Part shown: positions 23,045-34,485 of the stretch, in pieces
How positions within the stretch are numbered: position 1 is the first letter of the stretch
Layout: each line of letters begins with the position of its first letter
Source of the DNA: Gentiana macrophylla
Lineage: Eukaryota > Streptophyta > Magnoliopsida > Gentianales > Gentianaceae
NCBI GenBank assembly: GCA_026214975.1
Contig: JAOBSW010000108.1
Location: forward strand, 186,001 to 250,000
Length of the DNA: 64,000 nt
Reading direction: 5' to 3'
Notes under the pieces: model-generated
Databases searched by the model: none
What the model was told of the DNA's origin: nothing
The model's input: only the letters and a program-made list of their open reading frames with translations
Program-made: the position numbers and the translations under genes

Positions 23045-23645
23045 TACGATGATCGTCTGTCCTGCAGACTTAGAGAGTTTGTCTTTTGCAAACTCTATGA
23101 GTATAATTATGGCTCAATTATAAGTCTGCTTTGCAGCTCGGTTCTGATCTTCTATCTCATTCCCTTATTAAGTTTGTCCTTTGCAAACTTCTGAGTCTGA
23201 CATGCAGCTCAGTTCTGATCGTCTGTCCTGCAGACTTAGAGAGTTTGTCTTTTGCAAATTCTATGAGTATATTTATGGCTCAGTTCCGAGTCTGCTTTGT
23301 AGCTCAGTTTTGATTGTCTGCCCTACAAACATGTTAAGTTTGTCCTTTGCAAACTTCTGAGTCTGACCTGCAGCTCAGTTCTGATCGTTTGTCTACGGAC
23401 TTGTTAAGTTTGTCTTTTGCAAACTTCTGAGTCTGGCCTGCAGCTCAGTTCTAATCGTCTGTTCTGTAGACTTGTTAAGTTTGTCCTATGAAAACTTCTG
23501 AGTCTGACCTACAGCTCAGTTCTAATCATCTGTCCTGTAGACTTGTTAAGTTTGTCATGTGCAAACTTCTGAGTGTGACCTGCAGCTCAACCCTGGTCGT
23601 CTGTCCTACAGACTTGTTAAGCTTGTCCTTTGCAAACATTATCGA
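23045..23645 (+). repeat. 71-bp tandem repeat of the Tat element
   Basis: Eight or nine diverged units. The phrase GACTTGTTAAGTTTGTCC recurs at 23398, 23469, 23540 and 23611, exactly 71 bp apart. Earlier units are more diverged and contain TTAGAGAGTTTGTC variants. It lies between pol and the antisense ORF, where Tat/Ogre elements commonly carry minisatellites. Confidence 0.8.
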
Positions 23646-23799
23646 TCTCAAAGATTCAAAGTATTTAAGCACATATGCAAAATTTGAATTTTATTATATC
23701 AAATGATGTTTAAGTACACATAATCAGAAAATAAAAACTAAAATAGAAAATAACCACAAAAGATAAAGCCTGGAACCTGTCCTAGACATAGAATTTTAT

Positions 23800-24490
23800 T
23801 AATTTTGTTGCATTCCGACAGCGTGGTATGGTCCTACCACTTGCGTCAGCTAGCTGATATGCTCCCCTTCCATGTACCTTGACAGCTTTATAAAAGCCTT
23901 CCCAGTTCGGATCAATTTTGCCCGGTGGACCTTGCCTGCTGGCCTCATTCTTTTTGAGTACTAGATCTCCCTCTTTAAAGTATGAGTGCTTAACTCGGGA
24001 GTTATAGTACTGGGAAGCTGATGTTTATGCTTGGCCATTCAGATAAATGCCATATTTAGAGCTTCCTCCAGGTTGTCTATAGAGTGTCCGAGCTCAGTTA
24101 ACCATTGTTCTTCAAAATAGATCATTGCTCTGGGTGATGGCAGGATGATCTTGGTGGAATTACTGCCTCACACCCATATGATAGACTGATGGATTTTCAC
24201 CGGTGGCCGAGTTCGGTGTTGTTCTATAGGCCCACGAGATGTTGGGTAGGTGCTCAGGCCAGTTTTCTCCTTCTTCTTCTGGGAGTTTCTTTAACTGATT
24301 TTCCTGTTGGTCTATTCGACTTGCCCATTGGCTTGGGGATGACAAACTGAGGTGAAGTGATGAGTTATGTGCAGCTCAGCACACCATTCCTTAACATTTT
24401 TGTCCTCAAATTGAGTTCCATTATCATAGATCAATGCTTTGGGAATTCAATACCTGCACACTATGTTTTTCCATAGGAATTTTTAGATAT
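23800..24490 (-). pseudogene. Tat integrase remnant
   Basis: The minus strand shows part of the catalytic core (IYDNGTQFEDKNVKEWCAEL, then CHPQANGQVE) and WAYRTTPNSATGENP. The C-terminal region near 23900-23950 has GKIDPNWEGFYK. The zinc-binding N-terminus and the first catalytic Asp are missing. Stops and frameshifts are frequent. Confidence 0.75.
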
Positions 24491-24529
24491 GCTTACTAGT
24501 GATAATGGTTACCAAAGAGGCCGATCGGT

Positions 24530-25640
24530 CATCACAGTAATTGGGTGTGCCTGAAAGTAGGGCCTTAACATCCTGGACGCATGCACCAATGCTAAATACA
24601 ACTTTTTTGCATTAGAATATCTAACCTCTGGTCCATGGAGTGTCTTACTCACAAAAATACTGGTACCTGGTGGCCGTCTTATTCTTTGACCAGTACTGCA
24701 CTTAGTGCTTCTTCACAAACTGCTAAGTATACATATAAAGTTTCTCCTTGCTGAGGAGCTGTCAAAGTTGGCAGTTCGGCCAAGTATAACTTCAATTCTT
24801 CAAAAGCCTTCTGGCTATCTTCATCCCAATGAAAAGTACTTGCTCTTCTCAATATTTTGAAAAAACGTAAGTCATGTTGTGCTGACCTAGAAAGAAACCT
24901 GTGTAGCGCCGCTATCCTTCTTGTTAGTCGCTGTATATTCTTGATGTTTTTTGGCCGTGTCATTTCTTTTAGGTCATCCACCTTATAAGGAATGGCTCTG
25001 ATTCTATCTTTGGATATCTTGTATCCTAGGAATTTGCCTGATCTGACCCCAAATGTGCATTTATTAGGGTTAAGCTTCATCTGAGTTCACCTCAATAAGT
25101 CAAATACCTCCCGAACATCCAATAGTTATTGATCAAAAGTCCTGCTCTTGATTAGCATGTCATCCATATATACTTCCATGCATCTGCCGATCTGTTGGGC
25201 AAATATTTTGTTTACTGTTCGTTGGTAGGTTGCTCCAGCTTTCTTCAAACGAAAGGGCATATTGACATAGCAGTATGTCCTAAACTCTGTAATAAAAGAG
25301 GTTTTTTTTTGCATCTTTGGGATCCATGGTGATCTGATGATATCGCTTGTATGTATCTAAGAATGCAAACACTTTATATTCCACTGTTGAGTCAACTAAA
25401 CGATCAATCTTTGGCAAAGCATAACAATTCTTAGGACAAGCTTTGTTGAGATCAGTGAAATCTACACACATTCTCCAACTCCATCTGGCTTTTTGACCAA
25501 CATTGAATTGGCAAACAATTCGGATACAAAACTTCTTTAATAATATTAGCTTGTAGAAACTTGGTTACTTCCTTCTCAATTGCTGAGATACGCTTAGAGG
25601 CGAAGTGCATCTTCCTTTGCTAAATAGGTCGATCTCCTGC
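24530..25640 (-). pseudogene. Tat reverse transcriptase and RNase H remnant
   Basis: RT blocks on the minus strand include CVDFTDLNKACPK, FLDTYKRYHQI and the catalytic VYMDDMLIKS (near 25165). The thumb and connection are at 24679-25080 (GYKISKDRIRAIP, FHWDEDSQKAFEELK). RNase H (VSKTLHGPEVRYSNAKKL, LRPYFQAHPI) stops at MTDRPLW near 24510, where it is fused to the integrase core by a deletion. Frameshifts occur near 25280 and 25475. Confidence 0.8.
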
Positions 25641-25963
25641 TCGGGTCTATATTCAGCTTGTGCTCGGCTAACTATGAGGATAAACCTGGCATGTCTTCTA
25701 TCTTCCATGCGAACACATCCTTGAATTCATTCAACAGATTCACTAAAAGCCCTTTGTGGGTGGCTGGAATCCATATACCTATCAAATCTGCCTGCTCGTC
25801 CTATAGACAAACAGCCTATGTATGGTTCTCAGACGACCAGCTCTCCTCATCCTCCGTGAGTAATTCTTCGATGCTCATGTTGAACCATCATCTTTCCATT
25901 CACCGTCATGGTGTAACAGTGCCTAGTTGTTTCCACATCGCCCTAAATTTGCATGGAGCCTTC

Positions 25964-26503
25964 TCATGTCGGGAACTTCATACTGATATGAGCTGGTGAG
26001 ATTACAGCTCGATGATCAATAAATGCTGGTCTTCCCATGATCACCTTATATGCTGATGGGGCTTTTACCACCACATAATTCACCATTAGGGTCCTGCCCT
26101 TGGCTCTTTCTCCAAAAGTAGTCGGAAGCATGATCACGCCTAACGGATGAACTGGGGGTCTGACAAAACCGAACAGAGTAGCTGAAACGGGGATGAGGTC
26201 AGTGTCTTTCAACTCCATAGCTCTAAACACATTATAGTAAAGAACATTCACGGCACTGCATGTGTCTACACATATTCGCTTCGTCAGGTTCCCACTGATC
26301 ACCGTTTCTATCACTAATCCTTCATTGTTTATTACTAACGGGAGAGAGTCCTTAGGACAGTATGTTACTTCTCCCAGCAACCTTTGTCTTTTGTTGGAAT
26401 GAGGAGAAGCAGCAGACCTGGCACTACTCATACCTTCAGCTCTGCTGGTGCTGCTCGGTCTCCCTGAGATCTTGTTGATCGTGTTGACGGGGTGGTTGTC
26501 CAT
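25964..26503 (-). pseudogene. Tat protease
   Basis: A 179-codon open frame. The retropepsin signature is CVDTCSAVNVLYY, so the usual Asp-Thr/Ser-Gly reads Asp-Thr-Cys, which would be expected to damage catalysis. The later block YKVIMGRPAF is the family's second conserved motif. A gap with stops separates it from RT. Confidence 0.75.
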
Positions 26504-26559
26504 TTGATCATCAAGATCTGGTGAGTGGTCCCTTCTCCTTTGAAAGTCATCTCTATTAT

Positions 26560-27286
26560 TTCATTCCTGGTAATTATTTCTTTGCTTAAACTCACAACGG
26601 CATTGCGGTTCGGCCTGATGAGGCCGATCTACGACCTTATCCAGCTTTTCATCCATTACTTCCCCGTAAATATCTCTTATCAAATCTCGGCACTACTATA
26701 AGTCATGACCAATGTCCTTGTGGTACTTGAAAAACTTGTTAGGATCTCTCTTTTCCCTGGTTCCCCTCATGGGTGGAGGAACCTTAGCTATCCTTTTTAT
26801 TTCCATGATTGTGAGGACACGCTTTCGTGAGATCATTCGAGAGGATGAAGTCTCTATTCTGTAGAGCTACCTTTTTTCCTAGCCGATCTGAGAGGGGTGC
26901 TGTCACCCAATCCCAAACAGACTTTCTCTTCTCGTCTGACTAGTCTTAAGACTTATTCCTCTTTCCTTCACCTTTTTCCATTTTTCTTTCTTGTCCGACT
27001 AGTCTCATCCTGTCTTTGCTTCAGGGTAAGAAGATGATTCTGATTTCTTAGGAATGGAAGAGCTGCGATAAATGCATGGACGAACTTCCGGGTTAAGGCA
27101 CCAAAGTCGGAGATCGACCTGGGAGGGATCTTGTTAAACCATTCCCTAGCTCTTCCTGTGAGCAGTGCGGGGAAGGTATTACACTTCATCTAATCCGGTG
27201 CATTATATAAATTCATGTGAGATATATATTGATGCATATGATTATAAGGATCCTTGGACCCGTCATATGGCTCAATCTTGGGAATC
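26560..27286 (-). pseudogene. Tat gag, C-terminal part
   Basis: Begins right after the gypsy A insertion. The minus strand encodes KIPKIEPYDGSKDPYNH, an in-frame TAG near 27190, then TGRAREWFNKIPPRSISDF, the classic retrotransposon gag (PF03732-like) core. It is joined to 36749-37148 once the insert is removed. Confidence 0.75.
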
Positions 27287-27291
27287 TTGAA

Positions 27292-29567
27292 TGTAACATC
27301 TCAATTTCCAATACCGTCGGCCACCGGTATTGGTCACCGTAGTGCTCCCTCACGACACACAGTCGTGGCAGTAATATCCAACATTCCACCACAAAAAAAA
27401 GCCAATAAACATCCACCCTTCATTATTTAGAATGTAAAAAGATAAATAAAATTTCCTGAAGAAGTAAGAAAATATACGAAAGTGTCAATAAAATCTTAAA
27501 ATTCAAAAATAAAAAAAATAAAAAAAAATAAAATAAAATAATGGAAACGTGTGACTGTGACTACATGGCTCTCAAATCCCCGCAACATCCCAGCAACAAG
27601 CAATCATCCAAAAGGAAATACCTGCTAAGAATCTGCTCCCCATGAATGGATCATAGCAGGATCAAACAAAAGTAAAAACCGTCAACCATATAGTTGAGTA
27701 AGAATAAATCTAGTACACATAAGATAAAACCAACCCATGAAAGATACAACCACCCCATCAAAGATACAATACATCACAACTATCTATACCTAAAGGTCCC
27801 GAATGTGCACATCCCTCAAAAGGGTAAACCCCTAAAGAGGAGGATCCTAAAGGTCATCCAGTGGTACCATTATCCAAAATGGAACATCACGTACTGAGGT
27901 GCAAGGAAACCTTCCCGGGTACCCGGCTTTGGGTGATACCCTATCCGGCCCGACCATACCAATGTCTGCAACTCCCCAAATACGTTAAGGTCATTGAAGT
28001 CGTAAGGAAACCTTCCCGGGTTCCCGGCTTTGGGTGCTACCCTATCCGGCCCAACCAGTACGGGTCTACGAACTTCCGTGCCTAAAATCTGAATCCACAG
28101 TGATGTCAATGTCCCTGACCCTTCAAAACATGACTTCCAAAACTTGTTCATAAGGTTGAACAACAACTAACAAAGAAAGAAGGACAAAATAAACTGGACG
28201 CCCGTCCACACAAAGTAGACGCCCGTCCGACCTGGGTTTCAACTAGAACCTTAAAAATTTCAACACGATTTTCACCTCGGTTCTCAACCAAACACCAGCA
28301 ATAAACAACAGATTAAGCCCAAAAAACTTCATGTAAAAGTACCATATCATCCATAGACTCTAACCAAAGCAACAACACACTACTATGTATGTTTAACATC
28401 CAAAAATACTTTTCCAAACATAATCACATTTTCACAATTTACTTTATCATACAACGATACCATCAACATAAATTTTCAGCTTTGTACCTACCTGTTCGGG
28501 ACATTTTTCCATGACCAAAAACTATTATGAAAATCATAGTAACTTCCCAAATACACCCACCACTATGTGTACTATCATAACCATAAACCAACGTTACATT
28601 TTCAGCCCCAAGAATGTTATCTAAAAACATGACAAACAAGCGTAAACACATTTAATTAAAATTGACAGCATTTTAGTTCCCGTTTCAAAACACGATTAAA
28701 GTCATCTAAACACTCTAAAACGCACCGGACAGCCCCAAATTACACTTAAAATCCTTGAACAACAATACCAAACATCCCAGAAATCATACACAGCCCTACA
28801 TGTTACTTACAACTCCATTTGTCAAGCCAAACGGAAACGCAAACTATAGAAATATTCTTACCGGTAACGTTGCACTTCTTGAAAGCCTTTGATAACAAGC
28901 TAGGATCGATCCTCTACGAAGCCCGAATCTATAAATAGAAGGAAGGACAATGATCACTATACAATTCTAATTAATCAAAAAGGTAAGTCCCAAAATTCGA
29001 AACCAAGCCCCCCCACACAAGATTGGATCGGCCATGACCTTTGGCCGGCCGATCGTCGTTTCTCCCATCGCTTCTTCAAAAGGATTATCTATCAATCCCG
29101 TTTAACCACAACCATTCATAGTTTACATAATCTCGAAAGGTAGGTTAAACTCGAATTCTTAAGTTCATGGCAAGAACAACACTTCCTACTATTAGCATAC
29201 TCGAATTGTAGGAATTAACGATACTTACCGACGACGACGACGGCGAATTCCTCAACACCAGGAAGAAGTTTTTTTTTTCTCTCCTCCTCCCTCACAAGAA
29301 TCGGCGGCAAGGGGGTTTGTTTTGGGGTTTCACGTTGCTTTTGGGGAAATAAGGAAGGAAAAAGGAATTAAAAAAAAATCCTTTTAATTACCAAGGTGAG
29401 GGTTTGGAGAATTCTTTTCTTTTCTTTTAATTAAGGAAATTAAAGAATTATAAAAATCCTTTTTAATTATTAATTAATCCTTCCATTTAATCAATAATTA
29501 AATATCTCCCAAAATAATCGAATCCTTTATCGATTAAATAGAAAGTAAAAAATTTCGGGATGTTACA
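27292..29567 (-). repeat. Gypsy A 3' LTR (left)
   Basis: 2,276 bp from TGTAACATC to CGGGATGTTACA, an inverted terminal match TGTAACA/TGTTACA. It contains a ~105-bp internal direct repeat (about 27900-28080). Around 29023-29056 is an inverted repeat built on GGCCGGCC-like sequence. Confidence 0.9.
27900..28080. repeat. Internal direct repeat of the gypsy A LTR
   Basis: The block GGAAACCTTCCCGGG followed by CCCGGCTTTGGGTG occurs at about 27905 and 28009, roughly 104 bp apart. It is G+C-rich in an AT-rich LTR. The same pair occurs in the right LTR. Confidence 0.7.
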
Positions 29568-29583
29568 TCCTTCCCCCTTAAGA
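29568..29583 (-). other. Gypsy A polypurine tract
   Basis: The minus strand reads TCTTAAGGGGGAAGGA, ending at the 3' LTR start. Confidence 0.75.
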
Positions 29584-29705
29584 TAAAACTTCGTCCTTGA
29601 AGTTCGGGTTCGTACCGGGCGTTATTCCACCCCCCCTTAAAACACCCTTCGCCCTCGAAGATAAGAAAAAAGGATTTTACGTACAGGGCTTGAAGATGGC
29701 ATACC

Positions 29706-29987
29706 TTAAGGGAACAGATGCGGGTACTTCTGTCGCATAGCATCCTCAGCTTCCCATGTCGCCTCCTCGGTGGTATGGTTAGACCATAAAACCTTGACGA
29801 TGCAAACTTCACGTCCCCTTGTTTTTCGTACCTTTGTATCTAATATCTGTATCGGTACTTCCTCGTAAGTCAAAGACTGATCTAGCTCGATAACCTCTGG
29901 TTCAATCATGTGAGAAGGATCACTCACGTATCTGCGCAGCTGAGATACATGAAACATATTATGCACTTTATCCAACGCCGGTGGCAA
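29706..29987 (-). pseudogene. Gypsy A chromodomain-like C-terminus
   Basis: Reads VHNMFHVSQLRRY, then VPIQILDTKVRKTRG and VKVLWSNHTTEEATWE, ending PHLFP. This is the chromodomain-type tail of plant chromoviruses that steers integration to marked chromatin. Confidence 0.7.
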
Positions 29988-30005
29988 AGCTAGCCGATAT
30001 GCTAC

Positions 30006-30990
30006 TTAACCTATGCGGTCCAAGATCTCATATGGCCCCACGTACTTGGGACTCAACTTCCCTTTCTTGCAAAAACGCATCACTCCTCTGGTTGGTGATA
30101 CACGTAGTAATACCTTATTGCCCACGGCGAACTCAATATCCCGGCGATGTAAATCCGCATAACTCTTCTGCCTATCTTGGGCAGCCTTCATCTTTTCTCG
30201 GATTATCTGTACATACTTAATCGTGTCCTCGATCATCTGCGGTCCCAAAACCACAGCTTCGGACGAATCGTCCCAACAAACCGGACTTTTGCACTTCCTT
30301 CCATACAGTGCTTCAAATGGTGCCATCTTAATACTGGCATGATAGATGTTGTTGTATGAAAACTCAATAAGATCAAGCATTTCCTCCCAAGAGCCCCTGA
30401 ACTCTAATACGCATGCTCTCAGCATGTCCTCGAACGTTTGTATGGTCCTCTCTGTCTGACCATCGGTAGCAGGGTGAAAAGCTGTACTCATCCGCAGCTC
30501 CGTCCCCAAGGCTGCCTGTAGCTCCTGCCAAAACCGAGATATTAATCTCGCATCTCTATCTGACACAATACTGCTGGGTATACCATGCAGTCTCACAATA
30601 TTCCGACGGTATGCCATAGTAAATTCCGTCTTACTCCAGGTGTCTTTCATCGGAATAAAATGCGCCGCTTTTGTAAGTCTATCCACAACGACCCAAATCA
30701 TATTATTCCCTTTAGGACTCCTCGGTAACCCGCATACAAAATCCATGGAGATAGAATCCCACTTCCAAACTGGCACATCCAGCAGCTGAAGCATACCCTG
30801 CGGCCGTCGATGTTCAATCTTGACCTTCTGACATGTCAAACACTTTGACACAAATTCTGCTACTTCACGTTTCATATTGGGCCACCAAAAAGGTTTTCTT
30901 GAGATCTTTATACAGTTTGTCCCCTCCCGGATGTACAGAATAAGGCGTACTATGAGCCTCACTCAAGATCCGCCCCTTGAGTTCTTCATC
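30006..30990 (-). pseudogene. Gypsy A integrase
   Basis: The zinc-binding region is partly broken (CLTCQKVKIEH kept). The catalytic core is intact: MDFVCGLP, IVSDRDARL and TDGQTERTIQ supply the Asp, Asp and Glu. The C-terminal domain has KGKLSPKYVGPYEIL. A stop near 30006 precedes the next segment. Confidence 0.85.
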
Positions 30991-31071
30991 GACTGGTACA
31001 CACCACCGACCCTTAAACCGAATGCTACCATCCTCGTGTAATGTAAAATCAGCTGCACCATCGGTACCAAT

Positions 31072-32766
31072 CTAGGCCCTCTTTGCCTCGATTACCTTGT
31101 CACCCACTTGTCTCACCCGGATCTCAGCATACAATTCGGGTTGCAAGATGAAGTCGCTTTTATCTCCGCCTTTCTGGATGACACAAATATCCATACGGTC
31201 CAGCTCTTCTCGCAATCTGTTCCGTGCTACTTCCTTGCCCAAAGAATGAATCGACTTCTGACTCAAAGCGTCCGCCACTACATTGGCCTTCCCTTCGTGG
31301 TATAGAATTTCCATTTCATAATCTTTAATTAACTCCAACCAACGCCTCTGACGCATATTGAGCTCCTTCTGTGTAAATATGTACTTCAGACTCCTGTGAT
31401 CTGAAAATACCTTGAATGTTATCCCATACAGGTAGTGTCGCCATATCTTCAGTGCGAAGACCACAGCCGCCAACTCCAAGTCGTGAGTCGGGTAGTTACT
31501 CTTATACGGCTTAAGCTGCCTTGATGCATACGCGATCACTCGCCTCCGTTGCATCAGCACACAACCCAGGCCATTCTTCGATGCATCAGTATAAACCTCG
31601 ATGTCCTCATTCCCATCTGGTAATGCTAACACCAGAGCTGTAGTCAACCGTTCCTTAAGTAATTGAAACACCCTCTCACAATTGTCATCCCACTTAAACC
31701 GGTTCTCTTTCTTCATCAATGCGGTCATCGGCCTCGCAATCCTGGAAAAGTCTTTTACGAACCGCCGATAATATCCAGCTAAACCCAAGAAACTTCAAAT
31801 TTCTGTAATGTTCTTAGGCGCTGACCATTTCGCCACTGCCTCTATCTTGCTCTGATCAACGGATACACCGTCTTTCGAGACAATGTGCCCCAAGAATGCC
31901 ACTCGTTCCAACCAGAATTCACATTTGGACAGTTTCGCGAACAACTGTTTTTCTCTTCAAATCTGTAATACGAGCCTCAGATGTTCGGCATGTTCTTCCT
32001 TAGTCTTAGAGTAAACTAAGATGTCATCAATAAAAACTACTACAAACTGGTCTAAGTAGGGTCTAAATACACGGTTCATTAAAACCATGAAAACTGCTGG
32101 CGTGTTGGTCAACCCGAAAGGCATGACCGTGAACTCATAATGCCCGTACCGGGTACGAAATGCGGTCTTTGGAATATCCGCATCTACTACCCTCAACTGG
32201 TGATACCCTGATCGCAAATCAATCTTCGAGAAAATACCTGCCCCCCGTAGTTGATCGAACAAATCATCGATCCTCGGCAAGGGATACTTGTTCTTCACTG
32301 TCACGTTGTTCAGCTCTCGGTAATCAATACACAGTCGCAAACTACCGTCTTTCTTCTTCACAAATAATACCGGTGCTCCCCAAGGTGACACACTCGGTCG
32401 AATGTACCCCTTATCAAGTAGTTCCTCCAATTGTACCTTCAATTCCGCTAATTCTTTAGGTGCCATACGATAAGGTGCTTTCGATATTGGTCTGGTCCCG
32501 GGCATCAACTCCACTACAAACTCTACCTCCCTCTGGGGTGGCATACCTGGTATCTCATCCGGAAATACATCTTCAAAATCACGGACTACATTAATGTCCG
32601 TCAGTTTAGGATTCTCTGTACTTACATCATGTACATGACACACAAACAATGGGTATCCCTTCTTGACGAAGGATCTCAAGGTCATCGCTGAAACAATCTT
32701 CACGTTAGGTTTGTCCACAAACCCCTTGTAAGATACTCGTACCCCTTTAGGACCTCTTAACGTCAC
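31072..32766 (-). pseudogene. Gypsy A reverse transcriptase and RNase H
   Basis: RT motifs are [44 protein letters not shown] and the catalytic [14 protein letters not shown] break near 31957-31790 (stop plus frameshift) separates RT from GLAGYYRRF. RNase H has [40 protein letters not shown] and [10 protein letters not shown]. The domains are otherwise complete. Confidence 0.85.
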
Positions 32767-32772
32767 CTTCTT

Positions 32773-33130
32773 CTACTCACAATCGATTTTGGCTTTATGC
32801 CGGTTCAACCAATCCATTCCCAAAATGACGTCGAAATTCTCGAGAGGGAACTCGATCAAGTCAACCGACAAGTTGACTCCCATAATCACTAACGGTACAT
32901 CTCTGTACAACTTAGAACATGGTACCAACTCTCCTGACGATTGCATAAACTTACCGTCAATCACCTCAAACGTAGCTAGGCCTAACCTCAAAACATGCGA
33001 ACTCGCGACAAAAGAACATGATGCACCCGATTCAAAAAGTACATAGGATATAAGCGAGTTAACCAAGAAATTACCCGTCACCACGTGGTTGCTCTGCTCG
33101 GCCTCCTCTCTGCCCACGGAGAATAACCTC
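32773..33130 (-). pseudogene. Gypsy A protease
   Basis: Retropepsin with VLFESGASCSF where active members have Asp-Ser-Gly-Ala-Ser, so the catalytic Asp is Glu. The second motif DVILGMDWLNRHKAKIDC is intact. It ends in a TAG at about 32773. Confidence 0.75.
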
Positions 33131-34312
33131 CCGACCGATTCCCTGTGTCCCTGGACCGCTGTCTTTGGCCGACCCTGATGGTCGGTTTCTGTTTCCACCG
33201 GTGGCCGTAGGTGCACCCCCTTGTCGGCTCTGTGCAGGAGTACCACCCTGCTGCTGGTTACCCCTACTCATGTTCCCCGTGTTGTTCTTTGGAGCCCCAC
33301 CCATGTTGCTTCCCGCAACCGACTCCGACCCGGCAGGTGTTGGAGCCGCAAAACACTCAAACCGTCTATGTCCAAATTTCCCGCAATTGTGACACTGGAT
33401 TTGTGCACCTGAACAATCTGTACCCGGATGATTTCTCTGGCACCGCTTGCAATGATAACGTCGTGGCTGACTAAACCCCTGAGAGTTATCTCTCGCTGAC
33501 TGACCACCACTGCCCCTAGTAAAGTGGGAATTTCCAGAAAAAGATGGTCGATCTTGGCGGGTTCCTGAATTACTCGCTTTTTCTTTGTCCTCGATTGTCC
33601 TCAGAGACACTCTTCCTCTTATTGGTAGCATGTGCCACTTTAACCTCTTTCCGAATCCTCTCGATGTTGCATGCTACTTCACATATCTCTTTTAGGCTCG
33701 TGAAGCCTCTACATGCCCTCATACGATCCCGGATTGCCAAATCTAAGTATTGCTCAAACTTCACTATCTTGGCCTCTTCGGTCGGCACTAGCTCAGATGC
33801 ATCGACCGCCAAGTCAACAAACTTCTCGTAGTACTCTTGAACAGTCATATCCCCTGTCGGAGATGATCGAACTCAACTCGCAGCTCTTTCCTTTTAGATT
33901 CAGGAAATAATTCACGCCTCAGCTCTTGCTTAAACTCGGCCCAGCTCATTGGTACCACCACTGGCTCCCCATGCTCATCTTCAGTCTGAGTCAACCGATC
34001 TTTGTTCGCACCCCACCACAGATCCGCCCTGTCAACCAAGTAGAAAGCCACTTGATCGACCTGCAGTTCCTCTGGACAGCCCAGTGTGGCAAAAATATTT
34101 TTGAACTCCCTAATCCACCGTTCGAGCCCCTTAGGGTCTCTCTTACCATCATACTGGCTAGGCCTATGCTGACTCATGGCCCTAGTCATACCGGTAGCTG
34201 ACCCCTGTGGACGGTCCTCTGTCAGCCTATTAACTGCCTGAATCAAATCTTGATTCATCTTAATCAACTGGTCAACCAGCTGGTCCCTATCAGTTCCACG
34301 TCTAGGAGGCAT
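33071..34312 (-). pseudogene. Gypsy A gag
   Basis: Starts MPPRRGTDRDQL at 34312. The capsid region has GLERWIREFKNIF and SWAEFKQELRRELFPE. A frameshift near 33850 moves into MTVQEYYEKFVDLA. Another near 33600 leads into an Arg/Gly/Gln-rich tail with the zinc knuckle CHNCGKFGHRRFEC near 33375. One nucleotide change at each break accounts for the frame loss. Confidence 0.8.
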
Positions 34313-34466
34313 AGCTAAAGCTACAAAAATAAACACTCATTTGTTCAGTTATCACATGTATGTCGACACTTACCATGCAATCCATACATAGGACTCAATA
34401 CCTACCCCACACATCCTCACTGTGCTTATTTTAGTGAATTTATTCCTAAGGTTCATTCCTGGTGTC

Positions 34467-34483
34467 GATTGGCTCTGATACAA
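34467..34483 (-). other. Gypsy A primer-binding site
   Basis: The minus strand reads TGTATCAGAGCCAATCG just inside the right LTR, a form of the initiator Met tRNA PBS. Confidence 0.75.
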
Positions 34484-34485
34484 CT

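Noticed and set aside
23045..23645. CRISPR-like array
   Set aside because: Units are contiguous 71-bp tandem repeats without unique spacers, in a plant retroelement.
27861..28166. Small ORFs in the gypsy A LTR, repeated at 35039-35344
   Set aside because: They overlap on both strands, lie wholly in LTR sequence and have no domain.
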